In this document: in pieces, positions 15,297-26,491 of the stretch
Numbering within the stretch: position 1 is the stretch's first letter
Layout of the letters: each line of letters opens with the position of its first letter
DNA from: Verrucomicrobiia bacterium
GTDB taxonomy: Bacteria > Verrucomicrobiota > Verrucomicrobiia > Limisphaerales > DSYF01
NCBI GenBank assembly: GCA_035765895.1
Contig: DASTWL010000003.1
Location: 27,958-91,957, forward strand
Direction: 5' to 3'
Length of the DNA stretch: 64,000 nt
Notes under the pieces: generated by a model
What the model saw: only the letters and a program-made list of their open reading frames with translations
What the model was told of the DNA's origin: nothing
Databases searched by the model: none
Position numbers and translations under genes: made by a program

Positions 15297-16880
15297 TCAG
15301 CATACTTGGGTGCACTCGATGCCCAGGAGCGCCGCCAGTTTATGCAGCTTGTGGGCGATGTGGCCGACGCCCACCGCACAGTGATGCGCGGGGCCATGGG
15401 CATTCCACTCAGTGACGAAGCGTCGGGCTCCAATTGGAAACCGGTAACGGCTGTTGGTGTTGCCAATTTCGAGAATCGGTCCGGGCACGGACTCGGCTTC
15501 GGCGGTGAGCAGTTTGAGCCGTCCTTCAGCCGTTTGCACCACGGCGAGCAGGGTCACCGGCCCATGCTTGACGGACATTTCCACGGACAAGCCGCGGCCG
15601 ACCTTGCCATGATAAACGCGCAACGGCCGCACCTTGGTCCTGCCTTCGGCAATGGCCATGTGGCCCGGCCCGTCGTGCCCCATCAGCACGACATCGTGGT
15701 TGAAGTCCATCGTGTAGTATTCGGTGAATGAACCGCCGGCTCCGAAGCTGTCCATGATCTTCATCGCTTGGGCGTTCTTGACCTCGTATTCGCCGGCCAC
15801 GGGGATGCCCCGTGCGGTGAGCAGCGAGGTGCCGAGAATGATGGAGCTGATGGTGTCGGCGTTGTCTGGCTGGCCGGTGCCCTGGTAGTAATACGCCAGG
15901 GAACCCAGTTTGTGCGACGCCACCAGGCGGTCCAGCGCGACCGAAGTGCGGGCTGCCCGTTCGAGTTCCGTCGGGGCGCAATCGGGCTGGATCTCGAAGG
16001 CCGCCCGAAACTCCGCCAGTTTGCGTTTGATGGCGTCGGCGCGGACTTCCCGGCGCAACGCGGCCAGTTCATCCACTTCGATGATTTCCGCATGGCCGCC
16101 AAAAACGGCGCATTGCAGCGTGACATCCGAGTAAATGTCGAGCATGCCGCCGTAGTAATGCCCCATCAGGCCGAGCCGGTTGTGGAACATGATCTGGGCC
16201 ACGCGCGCCGCGTCAATCCACGCATCGATTTCCTCCCAGGCGGATTCATTATCGAGAAGTGTGCCGGTGATTTGGTGAAAACCGATTCTTGCGCGATGAA
16301 ACACATTGGCCAGCTCCGGCACTGGACAGGCTCCGCAATGCGCCAGCCATTCGCCCGTCATGGCGGTCCGATCTCCCATCCGATTGAAACGGTCATAATC
16401 AATCGCAGCCGCCGGCTGAAGATTGAGCACGATGACCGGAACTTTCGCCCGTTGCACAACGGGCAGCACGGTCGAAGACAGCGCATAGGTCGTGGCTTGG
16501 AGAAAAATCAGGTCCACGTCCTCCTGGCGGAAGCGGTGCCCGGCGGCCAGCGCCTTGGGTGGGCTGTCAATGAGACCGAGATTGACCACTTCCACTCCGT
16601 CGCGTTCCAACCGGCCATGCGTCACCCGCAGATACCCTTCGAGCCGCCGTTTCAGGCCCTTGAATTGGGACCAATACGCTTCGAGCCCGATGCCAAACAG
16701 ACCAACGCGGAGAGGCGGCAAATCCTGCTGGGAAACGCTCCATCGCGCTCCTTCCGCGACTGGTCGCCGCACGGTCGCCGATGCCAAACTCTGGCGCCGT
16801 TGGGAGGTTTTCGCCCGAGCGAGGCGACCAACAGGTGGGGCCGTGTTTCCGCCCCTGGTGGTTCGATGGTTCATAGTCAT
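15297..16880 (-). CDS. L-fucose/L-arabinose isomerase family protein
   Basis: A 527-aa protein whose core (about residues 55-520) matches the AraA/FucI-like fold: an N-terminal Rossmann-like segment (L-R-V-G-L-F-G-I-G-L-E-A-Y-W), the V-D-L-I-F-L-Q-A-T-T-Y element, H-Y-Y-G-G-M-L-D at about 241, and a conserved E-Y-Y-T-M-D-F region near 400. In the family, metal-binding Glu and His residues convert aldoses to ketoses. The first 50 residues are basic and low in complexity, so translation could start at a TTG near residue 54. The exact sugar is not determinable; many Verrucomicrobiota homologues are annotated only at family level. Confidence 0.82.
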   Translation of the reverse strand: MTMNHRTTRGGNTAPPVGRLARAKTSQRRQSLASATVRRPVAEGARWSVSQQDLPPLRVGLFGIGLEAYWSQFKGLKRRLEGYLRVTHGRLERDGVEVVNLGLIDSPPKALAAGHRFRQEDVDLIFLQATTYALSSTVLPVVQRAKVPVIVLNLQPAAAIDYDRFNRMGDRTAMTGEWLAHCGACPVPELANVFHRARIGFHQITGTLLDNESAWEEIDAWIDAARVAQIMFHNRLGLMGHYYGGMLDIYSDVTLQCAVFGGHAEIIEVDELAALRREVRADAIKRKLAEFRAAFEIQPDCAPTELERAARTSVALDRLVASHKLGSLAYYYQGTGQPDNADTISSIILGTSLLTARGIPVAGEYEVKNAQAMKIMDSFGAGGSFTEYYTMDFNHDVVLMGHDGPGHMAIAEGRTKVRPLRVYHGKVGRGLSVEMSVKHGPVTLLAVVQTAEGRLKLLTAEAESVPGPILEIGNTNSRYRFPIGARRFVTEWNAHGPAHHCAVGVGHIAHKLHKLAALLGIECTQVC

Positions 16881-17309
16881 CGGGTAATTTTACCCCGCCG
16901 CGAACCGTTTCCGCATTGGACGTGCTGGCCATTTCGTTGGACTTTCTGACCGGGTTGCTCTTCCTGCGGTTCAGCAGCTTGGACGGCGTATCGTGGGAAG
17001 CCGCCGGAGACCAACAAACGAACGCGGGGGAAAACCGCTTCGGACGGTTGATCCCGGTGAGTTGAATCGGACCCGACGAAGGCGCTGGCTTTGAATCGGT
17101 GCGATCCGTGGCTCGAAGTCTTCTTCTCCGCATCGAGTTTGCCTTTCCGCGCCGGGTGAATGCGCCGTGACCACACATCAAGGGTGTCAGAAACCGGGAA
17201 GGGTTCGGGACGAAATTGTCAGACGATTCCGTTTGTTGTTGGCCACGAAGGCAATTGTGAGATTCACCATTCTTCTGGTGAATTGCCCGGGCGTTTGCCT
17301 GCATTGGCG
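16881..17309. other. Intergenic region, no convincing gene
   Basis: About 430 bp between the isomerase-family gene and the TauE/SafE gene, both on the minus strand. It should hold the isomerase promoter and the end of the nitrate operon. The only clear element is the 8-bp inverted repeat at 17262-17283. Open frames here lack domain signatures. Confidence 0.5.
17262..17283 (-). terminator. Inverted repeat downstream of the nitrate operon
   Basis: ATTCACCA (17262-17269) and TGGTGAAT (17276-17283) form a perfect 8-bp stem with a 6-nt loop, 26 bp past the stop of the last gene of the operon. There is no following T-run on the minus strand, so it may stabilise the 3' end or act with Rho instead of being a classical intrinsic terminator. 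Confidence 0.35.
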
Positions 17310-18059
17310 TCACTGCCGGAAAATTTCGATCAGCAGGGTCGAGCCAACCACGAGCAGCCCGGCAAAAATAACCCGATAAAATCGCCGGCCTTCCATGCGC
17401 TGATTGGCGATGCGTCCCAACAGCACTGCCACCACCAGGCCGGGAAGTGACCACACATAAAACCGGCTTACGTCGCGCGTCCAGAGGCCCGCGTTCCAGA
17501 GGCCGAACATCACCACGGCGCTGGCCACGAGAAAATAACCCTGCAGGGTCGCGCGAAATCGCACCGGCGACCACTTGCACAAGGCGCCATAAACGACCAG
17601 CGGCGGACCATTCATTCCGTAGGCGCCGCCGAGGATTCCCGACGTGAAACCAAACAGCCACGCGAACCGGTCGTCGCTCAGTTCGCCCGCCGTTCCGCCG
17701 TGCAGCGAGTAAATTGAGAACGCCAGAATCATCAGTGCGAGCAGCGCTTTGACCGCGGCTTCGGGCGTCACTTGGAGCAGCCACAATCCGACCGGAATGC
17801 CGAGCAGGCTGGAGATGATCAATTTGCCGGCGCTGAACACATGCACGTGCTTCCAATCCTGCGCCACAACCATCGCCGCGATGGTAATGGACGCGAGAAC
17901 CGCCAAGGGGACGGCAATTTTGACGGGGACCATCAAGGCCAGCACCGGCACGCTGACGAGCGCTTCGCCGAAGCCGAACGTGGAACGGACCAGCGTTGCC
18001 CCGAACAACACCAGCGGCACGACAATCGCAAGGAAATCTGGCCGTGACGCGACCGTCAT
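17310..18059 (-). CDS. TauE/SafE family anion permease
   Basis: A 249-aa hydrophobic protein with about eight membrane helices and the family's N-terminal G-F-G-E-A-L-V-S-V-P element (about 25-34) and its internal repeat around G-G-A-Y-G-M-N-G-P-P-L-V (about 142-153). Members move small anions such as sulfite, sulfoacetate or taurine-derived compounds. The ATG at 18059 overlaps the stop of the DUF488 gene (ATGA), so it is translationally coupled to the nitrate operon. Export of nitrite or another product of the operon is a possibility, not a demonstrated role; longer upstream frame lacks membrane character. Confidence 0.85.
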   Translation of the reverse strand: MTVASRPDFLAIVVPLVLFGATLVRSTFGFGEALVSVPVLALMVPVKIAVPLAVLASITIAAMVVAQDWKHVHVFSAGKLIISSLLGIPVGLWLLQVTPEAAVKALLALMILAFSIYSLHGGTAGELSDDRFAWLFGFTSGILGGAYGMNGPPLVVYGALCKWSPVRFRATLQGYFLVASAVVMFGLWNAGLWTRDVSRFYVWSLPGLVVAVLLGRIANQRMEGRRFYRVIFAGLLVVGSTLLIEIFRQ

Positions 18060-18421
18060 TCCCCGAACCTCGTTTTCAATTTCCCTTCCAGGTAAATCTT
18101 CAACACCGCGGCGTTGTTGTGTTCGAGGTCGTGCGCACCGAACAACAGCGTCACGTCGCCGGATTTGGCAGCGTCCAGCAACGGCCGCCACGCGGCAGGC
18201 TGCCCGTCGAGTTCGATGCGGTAGCGGCGCTGAAATTCCTTCCACTTCGCCGGATCGTGATTGAACCACTGGCGCAATTCCTTGCTGGGCGCTGCGTCTT
18301 TGATCCAGGCGGTCAGGCGGAGCGCCTCTTTTTTGACGCCACGCGGCCAAAGACGGTCCACCAGGAAGCGGCGCCCGTCCGCCTTCGCAGGGGGCTCATA
18401 GGCTCGCTTGGTTCGAATCAT
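18056..18421 (-). CDS. yeaO: DUF488 family protein (YeaO-like)
   Basis: A 121-aa cytoplasmic protein with the family's core V-D-R-L-W-P-R-G-V-K-K at about residues 21-31, W-F-N-H-D-P at about 52, and V-T-L-L-F-G-A-H-D near 90, a close match to YeaO. Function in the family is not established. The ATG at 18421 is chosen because the YeaO-like sequence begins there; it lies inside the 3' end of the upstream small membrane gene (26-bp overlap). Its stop overlaps the TauE start. Confidence 0.85.
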   Translation of the reverse strand: MIRTKRAYEPPAKADGRRFLVDRLWPRGVKKEALRLTAWIKDAAPSKELRQWFNHDPAKWKEFQRRYRIELDGQPAAWRPLLDAAKSGDVTLLFGAHDLEHNNAAVLKIYLEGKLKTRFGE

Positions 18422-18710
18422 GACGCGTATTGGCAATTGGTTTCGTTTCGTCCGGCGGGCGGCCCTCATTCGAGTTCCGCGCCTCCGAGTCCACCCGGTT
18501 GACGAACAAGTAGAGACCGGTGCAAGTCAGCAGAAGCAGGCCGGAGACGATTGCCGCGGGCAGCGCCACGGAGCGGTGGCCGGCGAGATACGCTTCGAGC
18601 GTCGCGGTGAGCAGCCACATCTGGACGATCAGCAGCAGCGCAATCAGCGCCAGCGCGCCGTCAATGGCGGTCAACCCTTGCTTGCGGGTCGGCGGGGTTC
18701 GCTCGGACAT
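18396..18710 (-). CDS. Small two-helix membrane protein in nitrate operon
   Basis: A 104-aa protein with two transmembrane helices (about residues 15-37 and 48-71) between hydrophilic ends. It may belong to the uncharacterised DUF6755-like group, but I hold that name loosely. It starts 3 bp after the Rieske stop and overlaps the DUF488 gene, so it belongs to the same transcript. It could anchor or shield the Rieske subunit; that is inference from position. Confidence 0.6.
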   Translation of the reverse strand: MSERTPPTRKQGLTAIDGALALIALLLIVQMWLLTATLEAYLAGHRSVALPAAIVSGLLLLTCTGLYLFVNRVDSEARNSNEGRPPDETKPIANTRHDSNQASL

Positions 18711-18713
18711 GAC

Positions 18714-19229
18714 CTAACTTTCAGTTGTCGTTTCCATCGCGACGGCGACCAGGTGGTCGCCTTCCCGCTTCAACACCACGCGAGGCAGCGGGCGGGTCGG
18801 CGGTCCTTGGAGGACATTCCCGGTTTTGACCGCAAAGTAGCCTTCGTGACACGGACACTCGATGCGTTTCCTTTCCGGGGCGTAATAGACTGCGCACGAC
18901 AGGTGCGTGCATTTCTGGCTGTAAGCCACGAAGGTTTCTGCGTCGGGACGAATCAGGATGCACGGATCTTTTTCCGTGGGATAACGAAACAGGCGAACGC
19001 CTCCGACCGGGATTTCATTCACGTCTGCCACGGTTTTTTGAGGATAAACCGGCTGCTTGTATAACCAGGCGCGGACGGTGATCCACACGTTGCCCACGAA
19101 CATTCCGAGGCTCGTCAGGACAAGGAACTTGGTGAACTGGCGACGGCTGACATAGCGTTCGTCCGCAGCGCGAATGGAAAACTCATCCTGCCACAGCGGT
19201 TCTTTGCTCGTTTGTCGAAACAGTTTCAT
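18714..19229 (-). CDS. Rieske 2Fe-2S protein with twin-arginine anchor
   Basis: A 171-aa protein. Residues 28-55 contain S-R-R-Q-F-T-K followed by one hydrophobic segment, a Tat-type signal anchor. The Rieske domain has box 1 C107-T-H109-L-S-C112 and box 2 C125-P-C127-H128, so the cluster ligands should be Cys107, His109, Cys125 and His128, with a Cys112-Cys127 disulfide as in bc1-type proteins. That disulfide and Tat export indicate a high-potential cluster on the periplasmic side. It overlaps the ferredoxin gene by 4 bp; no canonical cytochrome bc1 gene is nearby. Confidence 0.9.
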   Translation of the reverse strand: MKLFRQTSKEPLWQDEFSIRAADERYVSRRQFTKFLVLTSLGMFVGNVWITVRAWLYKQPVYPQKTVADVNEIPVGGVRLFRYPTEKDPCILIRPDAETFVAYSQKCTHLSCAVYYAPERKRIECPCHEGYFAVKTGNVLQGPPTRPLPRVVLKREGDHLVAVAMETTTES

Positions 19230-19804
19230 GGTTTTGCCTCCCAGATGTAATCGGCGACGTCCACCGAAACGGCGTTTTCGTCCGGCGGCACCATCATGTG
19301 GACCTTGGTGGTCACCCGCTGCCTGCCGAATTGAAAAACGTTTGTCGGCTTTTCGCGACGGCTTCGTTCGATCTGCTCGCGCGGCACGAAAGCCAGCGCC
19401 TGACTCGGACAAACGGTGGCGCACATGGGGCGCTTGCCGGCCGAGGTCCGGTCGTAGCACATGTCGCATTTCATCATCTGCTCCAGCTCGGTCATCATCT
19501 TCGGGATGCCGAAGGGGCATGCCAGCACGCAATTCGAACACGCGATGCACCGCGGCTTGAGCGAGGACTGCACCACGCCGTCCTCGGTCTTCTTGATTGC
19601 GTCCGCCGGACAAACCTTGGCGCACGTCGGGTCGTCACAGTGCATGCAGACAAACGGGACGGTCGCGATGGTGTTCGCCCGATCCAGATAATCCACATGA
19701 ATCATGGGCGTGCCGCGATGCGTTTCGCATTCGGCACACGCGTTCACGCACGACTGACAGCCGATGCAGCGTGAGGGGTCAACGTAAAACTCGTAGCCGA
19801 ACAT
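19226..19804 (-). CDS. Four-cluster ferredoxin-like electron transfer subunit (NrfC/DmsB type)
   Basis: A 192-aa protein with sixteen cluster cysteines in four groups: Cys13/16/19/23, Cys53/56/61/65, Cys86/89/92/96 and Cys113/116/128/132. This is the arrangement of NrfC, DmsB and related subunits that wire a molybdopterin enzyme to a membrane quinol oxidase through four 4Fe-4S clusters. There is no signal peptide, so it is cytoplasmic unless carried by a Tat partner. It lies 10 bp after the molybdopterin reductase gene and is almost certainly its electron-transfer partner. Confidence 0.9.
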   Translation of the reverse strand: MFGYEFYVDPSRCIGCQSCVNACAECETHRGTPMIHVDYLDRANTIATVPFVCMHCDDPTCAKVCPADAIKKTEDGVVQSSLKPRCIACSNCVLACPFGIPKMMTELEQMMKCDMCYDRTSAGKRPMCATVCPSQALAFVPREQIERSRREKPTNVFQFGRQRVTTKVHMMVPPDENAVSVDVADYIWEAKP

Positions 19805-19814
19805 CTCAGTTTCC

Positions 19815-22014
<2,200 letters not shown>

Positions 22015-22022
<8 letters not shown>

Positions 22023-24246
22023 GGTGTTGCTCCTTCATTCTCAATTGTGCCGATGCGATGGCTTTGCGTTTGCACGCCGGGCAAAGTCCCTGCCAGTGTC
22101 CGGCTGGTCCGGGCATGGAATAGTCGAAACCGAGTTGCCCCAACACGATGCGCAAATCATCCACGTGCATTCGCGAGGCAAAGCGCTCACCACAGCGTGC
22201 GCAGTGGGTTCCTTCATCCTTGTCGCCGGCTGCGTGGTAAAACTTCACGCCCAATTGGGCGGGCCGCTGGAAAATGTGAAAGAACTTGCCGAACGGCAGG
22301 AACAACAGCGCGGCTATGACCGTGATCGCGTGGAGAATTGAAAGGAAGCCGTAATAATTGCCGCGCAGCCAAAGCGTCGAAACCGTCAATGCCAGACCGG
22401 TAATCGAAATCGCGAACAGGAGAATGATCGGCAGAAAATCCATCGCGAAGGATTGCACCGCCTGCGCGCCGCGATCCAGCATGCGGCGCCACAGCGACAG
22501 CGCGATGCCCGTGATCACCAGAAGCGCGGCGAAATCCAGTCCGTGAAAGATTACCCACGAGACGATGGTGCGGATTTTGAACCACATCGCCGGAAAGCCA
22601 AAAAGATAGCCGATGTAGGTCATCTGGTCGTTGGGCGCGGATTCAAAATAAATCCATCCAAACACGAGCGGGAAGGTGATGGCTGCGGCGAGCACGCAGC
22701 CCCAAAACAAGAACTGATGCATCCACCAGCGCAGCCGCGAACGGCGGTAAATGAATGTCTGCCAGGCAATGTTCCGCGTCGCCAGCACGGAGGTTCGTGT
22801 GAGCGCCCGGAAAATCCCTTCCTTCCGGAACATCTCCCAGCCACGCCGCCAGAAGAGTTTTGTGGGCGGCTTTTGCAACCAGACGTAATAGTGATAGGTC
22901 ACGCCCCACCAGGAAAAAATGCACGCGAACGTATAGACGACCAGGGCGGCATCAAACGTTTCGAGATTTCGCGAGCCAACCACAATCGCCGCCACGAGAA
23001 TGCCGGTCCACATCGTGGCCCAGGCGGCGGCGCGCAGGCGGTCGGCGGTTCGCGTGAACTCCGCCGGCAAACGCAATTCGACCTGCTCCTGGCGCGACAG
23101 GAAGACTTTCCGGTTGATCAACCACAGGACAACTGCGGTCGCTGAAAACAGCAGGAAACCCGGCCAGATGATGTTGAACTGCTGGCGAAAGAACCCGAGC
23201 AGCAACGGCGGGAAAAAACCTCCAATTCCGCCCAGCGCGCCGACCAAGCCGCCGACCGTTCCGGTTTCCTTCGGGAAAAACTGTGGCACAAGCTTGAACA
23301 CGGCGCCGTTCCCGAGCCCCAGCAGCGCGGCGCATCCCAGCGCGCCGACCGTGAACGGGACGATTGCGGGCCAGGCAAGCAGCAGCGCAAACAATGCGAT
23401 GCCCAGAAACACACCGGCCAGAACACGAGCCCCACCGATGCGGTCCGAAAGCCATCCACCAACCGGTCGCAACAGGGTGGCGACGACCACAAAGCCCGCC
23501 GCGCGAAAACCCGCGTCCATGATGCTCAACCCGAAATCATCGCGCAGCAACAGTGGCAGATAGATCGAGAAGGCAACGAATCCACCGAAGGTCAGGAAAT
23601 AAAACGCTGCCAGCGCCCAGGAAAGTTTCTCCCGGACGAGAACGCCGACCATTTCACGGACTGTGGCCGGGCGTCGCGTCGCCGGTGCGTTTCGAGCGAG
23701 CAAAGCGAAAACAATCGCCCACACGATCAGCAATACCGCTGTTCCCCGATACACCGATTGCCAACCCACCGCCGCGGCGATCACCGGGCCCAGGAATACC
23801 GCCGCCGATTGCCCGATGTTGCCCAGGCCATAAACGCCGAGCGCGCCGCCTTGTTTCGCCGCGGGCGTCCAAGGCGAAACGTATCCGATGCCGACCGCGA
23901 ACGATGATCCAGCAAGGCCCAGAAAGAAACCGACCGTCAGAAGTTGAGAATAACTTGCCGCCCACGGCACGATGAAGGCTGGAATCGCGCTCACCACCAT
24001 CAGCACGGAGAACACGCCCCGGCCGCCCCAGCGGTCCGTCAACATGCCCATGGGAATTCGCGCCAGCGCACCCAAAATGACGGGCGCCGCCACGAGCGCC
24101 GCGCTCTGCGTCGGAGTCAGATTAAAAATGCGCCGAAACTCGGGCGCGAAAGCGCTGATCAAACCCCAGACCGCGAAGCAAAGCGTGAACGAAACGGTCC
24201 CCAACGCCACGTGGCCTGCAAACGACTGCTTGTCCTCGTTTTTCAT
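22015..24246 (-). CDS. NarK-type nitrate/nitrite MFS transporter fused to cytochrome b-like domain and zinc ribbon
   Basis: A 743-aa membrane fusion. Residues 1-390 are a 12-helix MFS transporter of the NarK/NasA family; a [14 protein letters not shown] motif and [16 protein letters not shown] match the nitrate signature region. Residues about 405-670 add five or six helices with histidines in [20 protein letters not shown] and K-F-F-H-I-F, as in NarI/HdrE-like haem b quinol oxidases. The last 70 residues carry Cys682-x2-Cys685 and Cys722-x2-Cys725, a likely zinc ribbon. The gene leads the operon. One polypeptide would import nitrate and feed electrons to its reductase; that coupling is inference. 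Confidence 0.85.
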
Positions 24247-24510
24247 GGGCGTTCTAATGTTTGTCTTACGTCATTGCGCCAAGTGCGTCGAGCAAAGATG
24301 AAAACTTTTCGATTCAATAGGGCTGGGTTGTCGTCGTTGCGTGACATTTCCGCATCTTCACATTCCCAGAGGCCGTAATTTCTCCGGCAACGGCGGCCGA
24401 TGATCTTGCAGCCACATTCTTGTCGGGCGTTGCGCGGCTCCGGTTCACGAGAAACACAATCGAACGGGCCATCATCGCGGAGCCTGCGGGGCCGACGCTT
24501 TCAAGGCGCG

Positions 24511-25662
24511 TCATGCTTTTCCCAGCGCTTGGGCAAAATCCGCAATCAGGTCGGCGGTGTCTTCGATTCCGACGGAAGCCCGCACCAGCCCGTCGCTGAT
24601 GCCGGCCCGACTCCGTTCGGCCGGGGAAAGGGTGCGGTGCGACGTGCGCGAAGGAACGCAGATCAGGCTTTCCACGCCGCCGAGGCTCAACGCCGGCAGG
24701 AACAGCTTCAGCCGTTCGAGCAGGGCATCCACCCGACCGGCATCGTGCAATTCAAAGGACAGCATCCCGCCGAACCCGCGCATCTGACGCGCTGCCAGCG
24801 TGTGGTCGGGGTGCGCGGGCAGGCCGGGATAGTTGACCCGCGCCACAGCCGGGTGGGCTTCGAGAAAACGTGCCAGCGCGAGGGCGTTTTCGTTGTGCCG
24901 TTGCACGCGCACGGCCAGCGTTTTCAGGCCGCGTTCCAGCTGCGCGCAGGCAAAGGCATCAAGCATCCCGCCGAAGTTTACCGCGCTCGCCTTGACCCGT
25001 TGGACGATTCCAGCCGAGGCCACCACCACGCCGGCGTTCAAATCGCTGTGCCCGTTCAAATACTTCGTGGCGCTGTGGACCACCACGTCAATGCCGAGGG
25101 CGAGTGGATTCTGGTTGATCGGCGTGGCGAAGGTGTTGTCAACCACCGTCAGAATGCCCCGGCTCCTGCCCAACCGGCCGATCGCCTCGAGGTCCACGCA
25201 ATGCAGCAGCGGGTTGGAGGGCGATTCGACATAAACCAGCCGGGTTTCGGGCCGCACGGAAGCGGCGAACTCGGCGGCGTTCGCACCCCAGGAAAGTTGG
25301 ACGCCCAGCCGTTGCAACTCCCGCGTGACGAATTGCATGGTGCCGCCGTAGAGATCGCTCTGGAAAATTGCGTGGTCGCCCGGCTGAAGATGGGCCAGCA
25401 GCAACGTGGCGATGGCCGCCATGCCCGAGCCGAACACCACCGCCGCCTCGCCGCCCTCCAAGGCGGCCAGCTTGCGGTTTATGACCTCCTGATTGGGCGT
25501 GTTGAAGTAACGCGGATAAATGTTTTCATTGGCCGGATTGGGAAACGCATAGGCCGTCGAGGTGAAGACCGGACTGCACGCGCCTCCCGTGACAGTGTCC
25601 CGGTGCGTGCCCGCGTGGATGCACCGGGTGGAGAAGCCGCCGCGATGAGGATGGGTGTTCAT
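24511..25662 (-). CDS. Cys/Met metabolism PLP-dependent enzyme (cystathionine gamma-synthase/lyase type)
   Basis: A 383-aa fold-type I enzyme. Lys200 in S-A-T-K-Y forms the PLP Schiff base, Asp175 in V-V-D-N-T-F binds the pyridine ring, and Y-G-G-T at about 105-108 is the phosphate-side loop. C-terminal S-L-G-G-V-E-S-L is typical of cystathionine synthase, beta/gamma-lyases and methionine gamma-lyase; the exact reaction is not resolved from motifs. The ATG at 25662 is preferred because the family begins at F-S-T-R-C-I-H-A-G. It diverges from the nsrR-like gene, with about 280 bp between. Confidence 0.85.
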   Translation of the reverse strand: MNTHPHRGGFSTRCIHAGTHRDTVTGGACSPVFTSTAYAFPNPANENIYPRYFNTPNQEVINRKLAALEGGEAAVVFGSGMAAIATLLLAHLQPGDHAIFQSDLYGGTMQFVTRELQRLGVQLSWGANAAEFAASVRPETRLVYVESPSNPLLHCVDLEAIGRLGRSRGILTVVDNTFATPINQNPLALGIDVVVHSATKYLNGHSDLNAGVVVASAGIVQRVKASAVNFGGMLDAFACAQLERGLKTLAVRVQRHNENALALARFLEAHPAVARVNYPGLPAHPDHTLAARQMRGFGGMLSFELHDAGRVDALLERLKLFLPALSLGGVESLICVPSRTSHRTLSPAERSRAGISDGLVRASVGIEDTADLIADFAQALGKA

Positions 25663-25882
25663 GAGATTGAGAACGGTGCCCGCCGCCGATGCGCTCGAAC
25701 CGCGCGCCCAGGCACCCTGCGACAGGGGACATTGTCCTGCTGGTGGGCGTGCGGGCACATGGGCTCCGGCAGTTTCAGCGGGGCTGTCCGGTCTGCGGCG
25801 GTTGACGTCGGCCAATTCAAATCTGCATTTCCGTTTTGGTCGCCGTGGTCGGCACGCCCGGGCGTAAAAATGCCCTTGGCAA

Positions 25883-25905
25883 AAGATGTATTACAAGTCC
25901 ATCTT
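25883..25905 (+). promoter_or_regulatory. Putative NsrR operator
   Basis: The arms AAGATGTATTA (25883-25893) and AAGTCCATCTT (25895-25905) flank one central C. They match the 11-1-11 NsrR consensus known from enterobacteria at about 19 of 22 arm positions. The site lies 35 bp upstream of the NsrR-like gene, overlapping a TTGGCA that could be a -35 box. It suggests autoregulation. Confidence 0.65.
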
Positions 25906-25940
25906 TGGATGGCAAGCTTCATTTTGACCACCGGCAAATC

Positions 25941-26372
25941 ATGCAACTCAGCGCTTATTCCGATTATTCCATGCGGGTGCTCATGCAGGCCGCCCTGCGC
26001 AGTCCGGAACGCGTCACCGTTGATCAAGTGGCGGAAACCTTCGGCATTTCACGCCATCATCTGGTCAAGGTGGTGCATGATCTCGGGCAGCATCATTATC
26101 TCCAGACGTTTCGCGGCATCGGTGGCGGCTTCACGCTCGCCCGTCCGCCCGCGGACATTCGCCTGGGCGATGTCGTCCGTCTGGGCGAGGAGCAGGAAAC
26201 CGTCATTGATTGCAAGGACGGTTCGAGACGCTCGTGCCGGCTGTCGCCGGCCTGCCGCCTCAAGGGGGTTCTGGACGAAGCGGCCGCCGCCTTTTTCGAG
26301 GTTCTGGACAATTACACGCTGGCGGATGTTGTGAAACAGCCCGCGCGGATGCGTGGTGTGCTCGGCCTGTAA
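25941..26372 (+). CDS. nsrR: Rrf2 family NO-sensing repressor NsrR
   Basis: A 143-aa winged-helix regulator starting M-Q-L-S-A-Y-S-D-Y, typical for the family. A DNA-recognition helix region is at about 25-50 (A-E-T-F-G-I-S-R-H-H-L-V-K-V). Three cysteines, Cys91, Cys99 and Cys105, in the segment ending S-P-A-C-R-L-K, plus the following V-L-D-N-Y-T-L-A-D, closely match the 4Fe-4S site of NsrR and not that of IscR. NsrR releases DNA when its cluster is nitrosylated. The ATG at 25941 is the family start; the frame is open upstream. Proximity to the nitrate operon is functionally coherent. Confidence 0.88.
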   Translation: MQLSAYSDYSMRVLMQAALRSPERVTVDQVAETFGISRHHLVKVVHDLGQHHYLQTFRGIGGGFTLARPPADIRLGDVVRLGEEQETVIDCKDGSRRSCRLSPACRLKGVLDEAAAAFFEVLDNYTLADVVKQPARMRGVLGL

Positions 26373-26491
26373 ATTTTGTCCGGCGGGCATTCCGATGGGA
26401 ATGTGGTAAGCCGTGCGGCTCCGCATCGCATGGTGTCATGCCGAACTCCGCCGGTCCGCGTTGGCCGTGGGGGCATTCGGCGCACGACGAT

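Noticed and set aside
16567..17856. 429-codon minus-strand frame across the isomerase and TauE genes
   Set aside because: It is in another frame of two well-supported genes, has low-complexity composition and no domain.
24295..24358. Separate AAGATG and CATCTT half-sites upstream of the nitrate operon as an NsrR operator
   Set aside because: They are about 50 bp apart and neither has a good partner arm; only the 25883-25905 palindrome fits the 11-1-11 spacing.
24314..24514. 66-codon minus-strand frame with ATGA overlap to the PLP enzyme
   Set aside because: Although the overlap looks like coupling, the peptide is low complexity (Ala, Ser, Arg, Thr) without a domain, and it sits where the promoter of the nitrate operon should be.
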